From the NCBI RefSeq assembly GCF_036023875.1, contig NZ_CP107931.1:5208001-5272000 (forward strand): DNA of 64,000 nucleotides. The letters run 5' to 3'. The position numbers were made by a program, and so were the translations under genes. The notes below the pieces were generated by a model. It saw nothing but the letters and a program-made list of their open reading frames with translations, was not told the origin of the DNA and searched no databases. The stretch comes from Mycobacterium sp. NBC_00419 (GTDB lineage: Bacteria; Actinomycetota; Actinomycetes; Mycobacteriales; Mycobacteriaceae). Shown here in pieces: positions 63,552-64,000 of this stretch (position 1 is its first letter; each line of letters opens with the position of its first letter).

Positions 63552-64000
63552 GTGCTGCATCTGCGGGTGATTGCTCCGGTCGATCTGCGCGACGAGGTGG
63601 TCGGCGTGCTGCGGCGCCACCCCGGGGTGACGCATCTGGTCGTGCACCGCGACGCGGCACTGGAGCCCGCCGGTGACGAGATCAGCGCCGACATCGCCAG
63701 GGAAAGCGCCAACGACGTCGTCGACGACCTCAAGGCCCTCGGCTTGCACAGCCGCGGCGCGATCACCCTCGACGTCGTCGACACCGTCGTCTCAACCGCG
63801 GCCTACCGGGCCGAGAAAGAGGCCGACGGCGACCCGGGCGACGCCATCGTGTGGGAGGAACTCGCCGCCCGCACCCGCGAGGAGTCCACGCTCAACATCA
63901 CATTCCTGTTGTTCCTGTGCCTGGCATGCATGATCGCCGCCGTCGGTGTCGTCACCGACTCCCCGGTGACCGTCGTCGGCGCGATGGTCGTCGGCCCCGA
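63552..64000 (+). CDS. DUF389 membrane protein (3' end outside window)
   Basis: The frame from GTG 63552 has no stop before the right edge. The 149 visible residues start with an alpha/beta N-terminal domain (LHLRVIAPVDLRDEVVGVLRRHPGVTHLVVH) and enter the first membrane helix (ESTLNITFLLFLCLACMIAAVGVVTDSPVTVVGAMVVGP), the family-typical DUF389 (TIGR00341) block. Such proteins are polytopic with unknown function. Confidence 0.87.
   Translation, partial: MLHLRVIAPVDLRDEVVGVLRRHPGVTHLVVHRDAALEPAGDEISADIARESANDVVDDLKALGLHSRGAITLDVVDTVVSTAAYRAEKEADGDPGDAIVWEELAARTREESTLNITFLLFLCLACMIAAVGVVTDSPVTVVGAMVVGP

Overview
The window is a high-GC actinobacterial chromosome segment, most likely from an environmental Mycobacterium/Mycolicibacterium. 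Evidence: relA, ppiB, a glyoxalase-II-like gene, hisS, a LinB/DmbA-type haloalkane dehalogenase, a radical SAM gene, a YpfJ-type metallopeptidase gene and aspS follow the order I remember for M. tuberculosis H37Rv (Rv2583c down to Rv2572c); there is an MmpS/MmpL pair; a perfect actinobacterial LexA box is present; GTG starts and 4-base start/stop overlaps are frequent. All identifications come from reading motifs; no database search was run.

Layout. 1-13 kb: relA (5' end outside the window) with an SDR, a serine hydrolase, an ATP-grasp gene divergent from a copper amine oxidase/BKACE pair, two tandem membrane-anchored cyclophilins, a metallo-hydrolase and hisS. 13-20 kb: two membrane-protein genes, then a complete urtABCDE urea ABC transporter operon. 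20-25 kb: a TetR/haloalkane dehalogenase operon, a GAF-EAL c-di-GMP phosphodiesterase and a LexA-controlled radical SAM gene. 25-31 kb: a lipid/xenobiotic module (paired acyl-CoA dehydrogenases, amidohydrolase, TetR, TesB-like thioesterase). 31-36 kb: metallopeptidase, carboxylesterase, SRPBCC protein, aspS and an F420-type oxidoreductase.

36-58 kb is the most distinctive part: a catabolic island with four local regulators (PadR, IclR, HxlR, plus the TetR just outside). It carries two flavin dehydrogenases (one clearly KstD-like), a KshA-like Rieske oxygenase with a translationally coupled cysteine-rich small protein, two different Baeyer-Villiger monooxygenases each followed by an SDR, two HSL-type esterases, an acyl-CoA ligase, a thiolase, a 2Fe-2S ferredoxin, SnoaL-like proteins and an unknown 358-residue protein with an H-x-D...H arrangement. 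Read together, the enzymes can oxidise an alcohol to a ketone, turn the ketone into an ester, hydrolyse the ester, and 1,2-dehydrogenate/9-hydroxylate a 3-ketosteroid-like ring system. My inference is a degradation route for a steroid or steroid-like ketone (for example a C17-acetyl side chain), outside the canonical cholesterol regulon.

58-64 kb: a condensation-fold acyltransferase-like gene, mmpS and mmpL (lipid or siderophore export), a small membrane protein and the start of a DUF389 membrane protein that runs off the right edge. I saw no rRNA, tRNA, CRISPR array, prophage or insertion sequence. No gene-free stretch exceeds 300 bases; the longest is about 276 bases (22627-22902), where I see no convincing gene.
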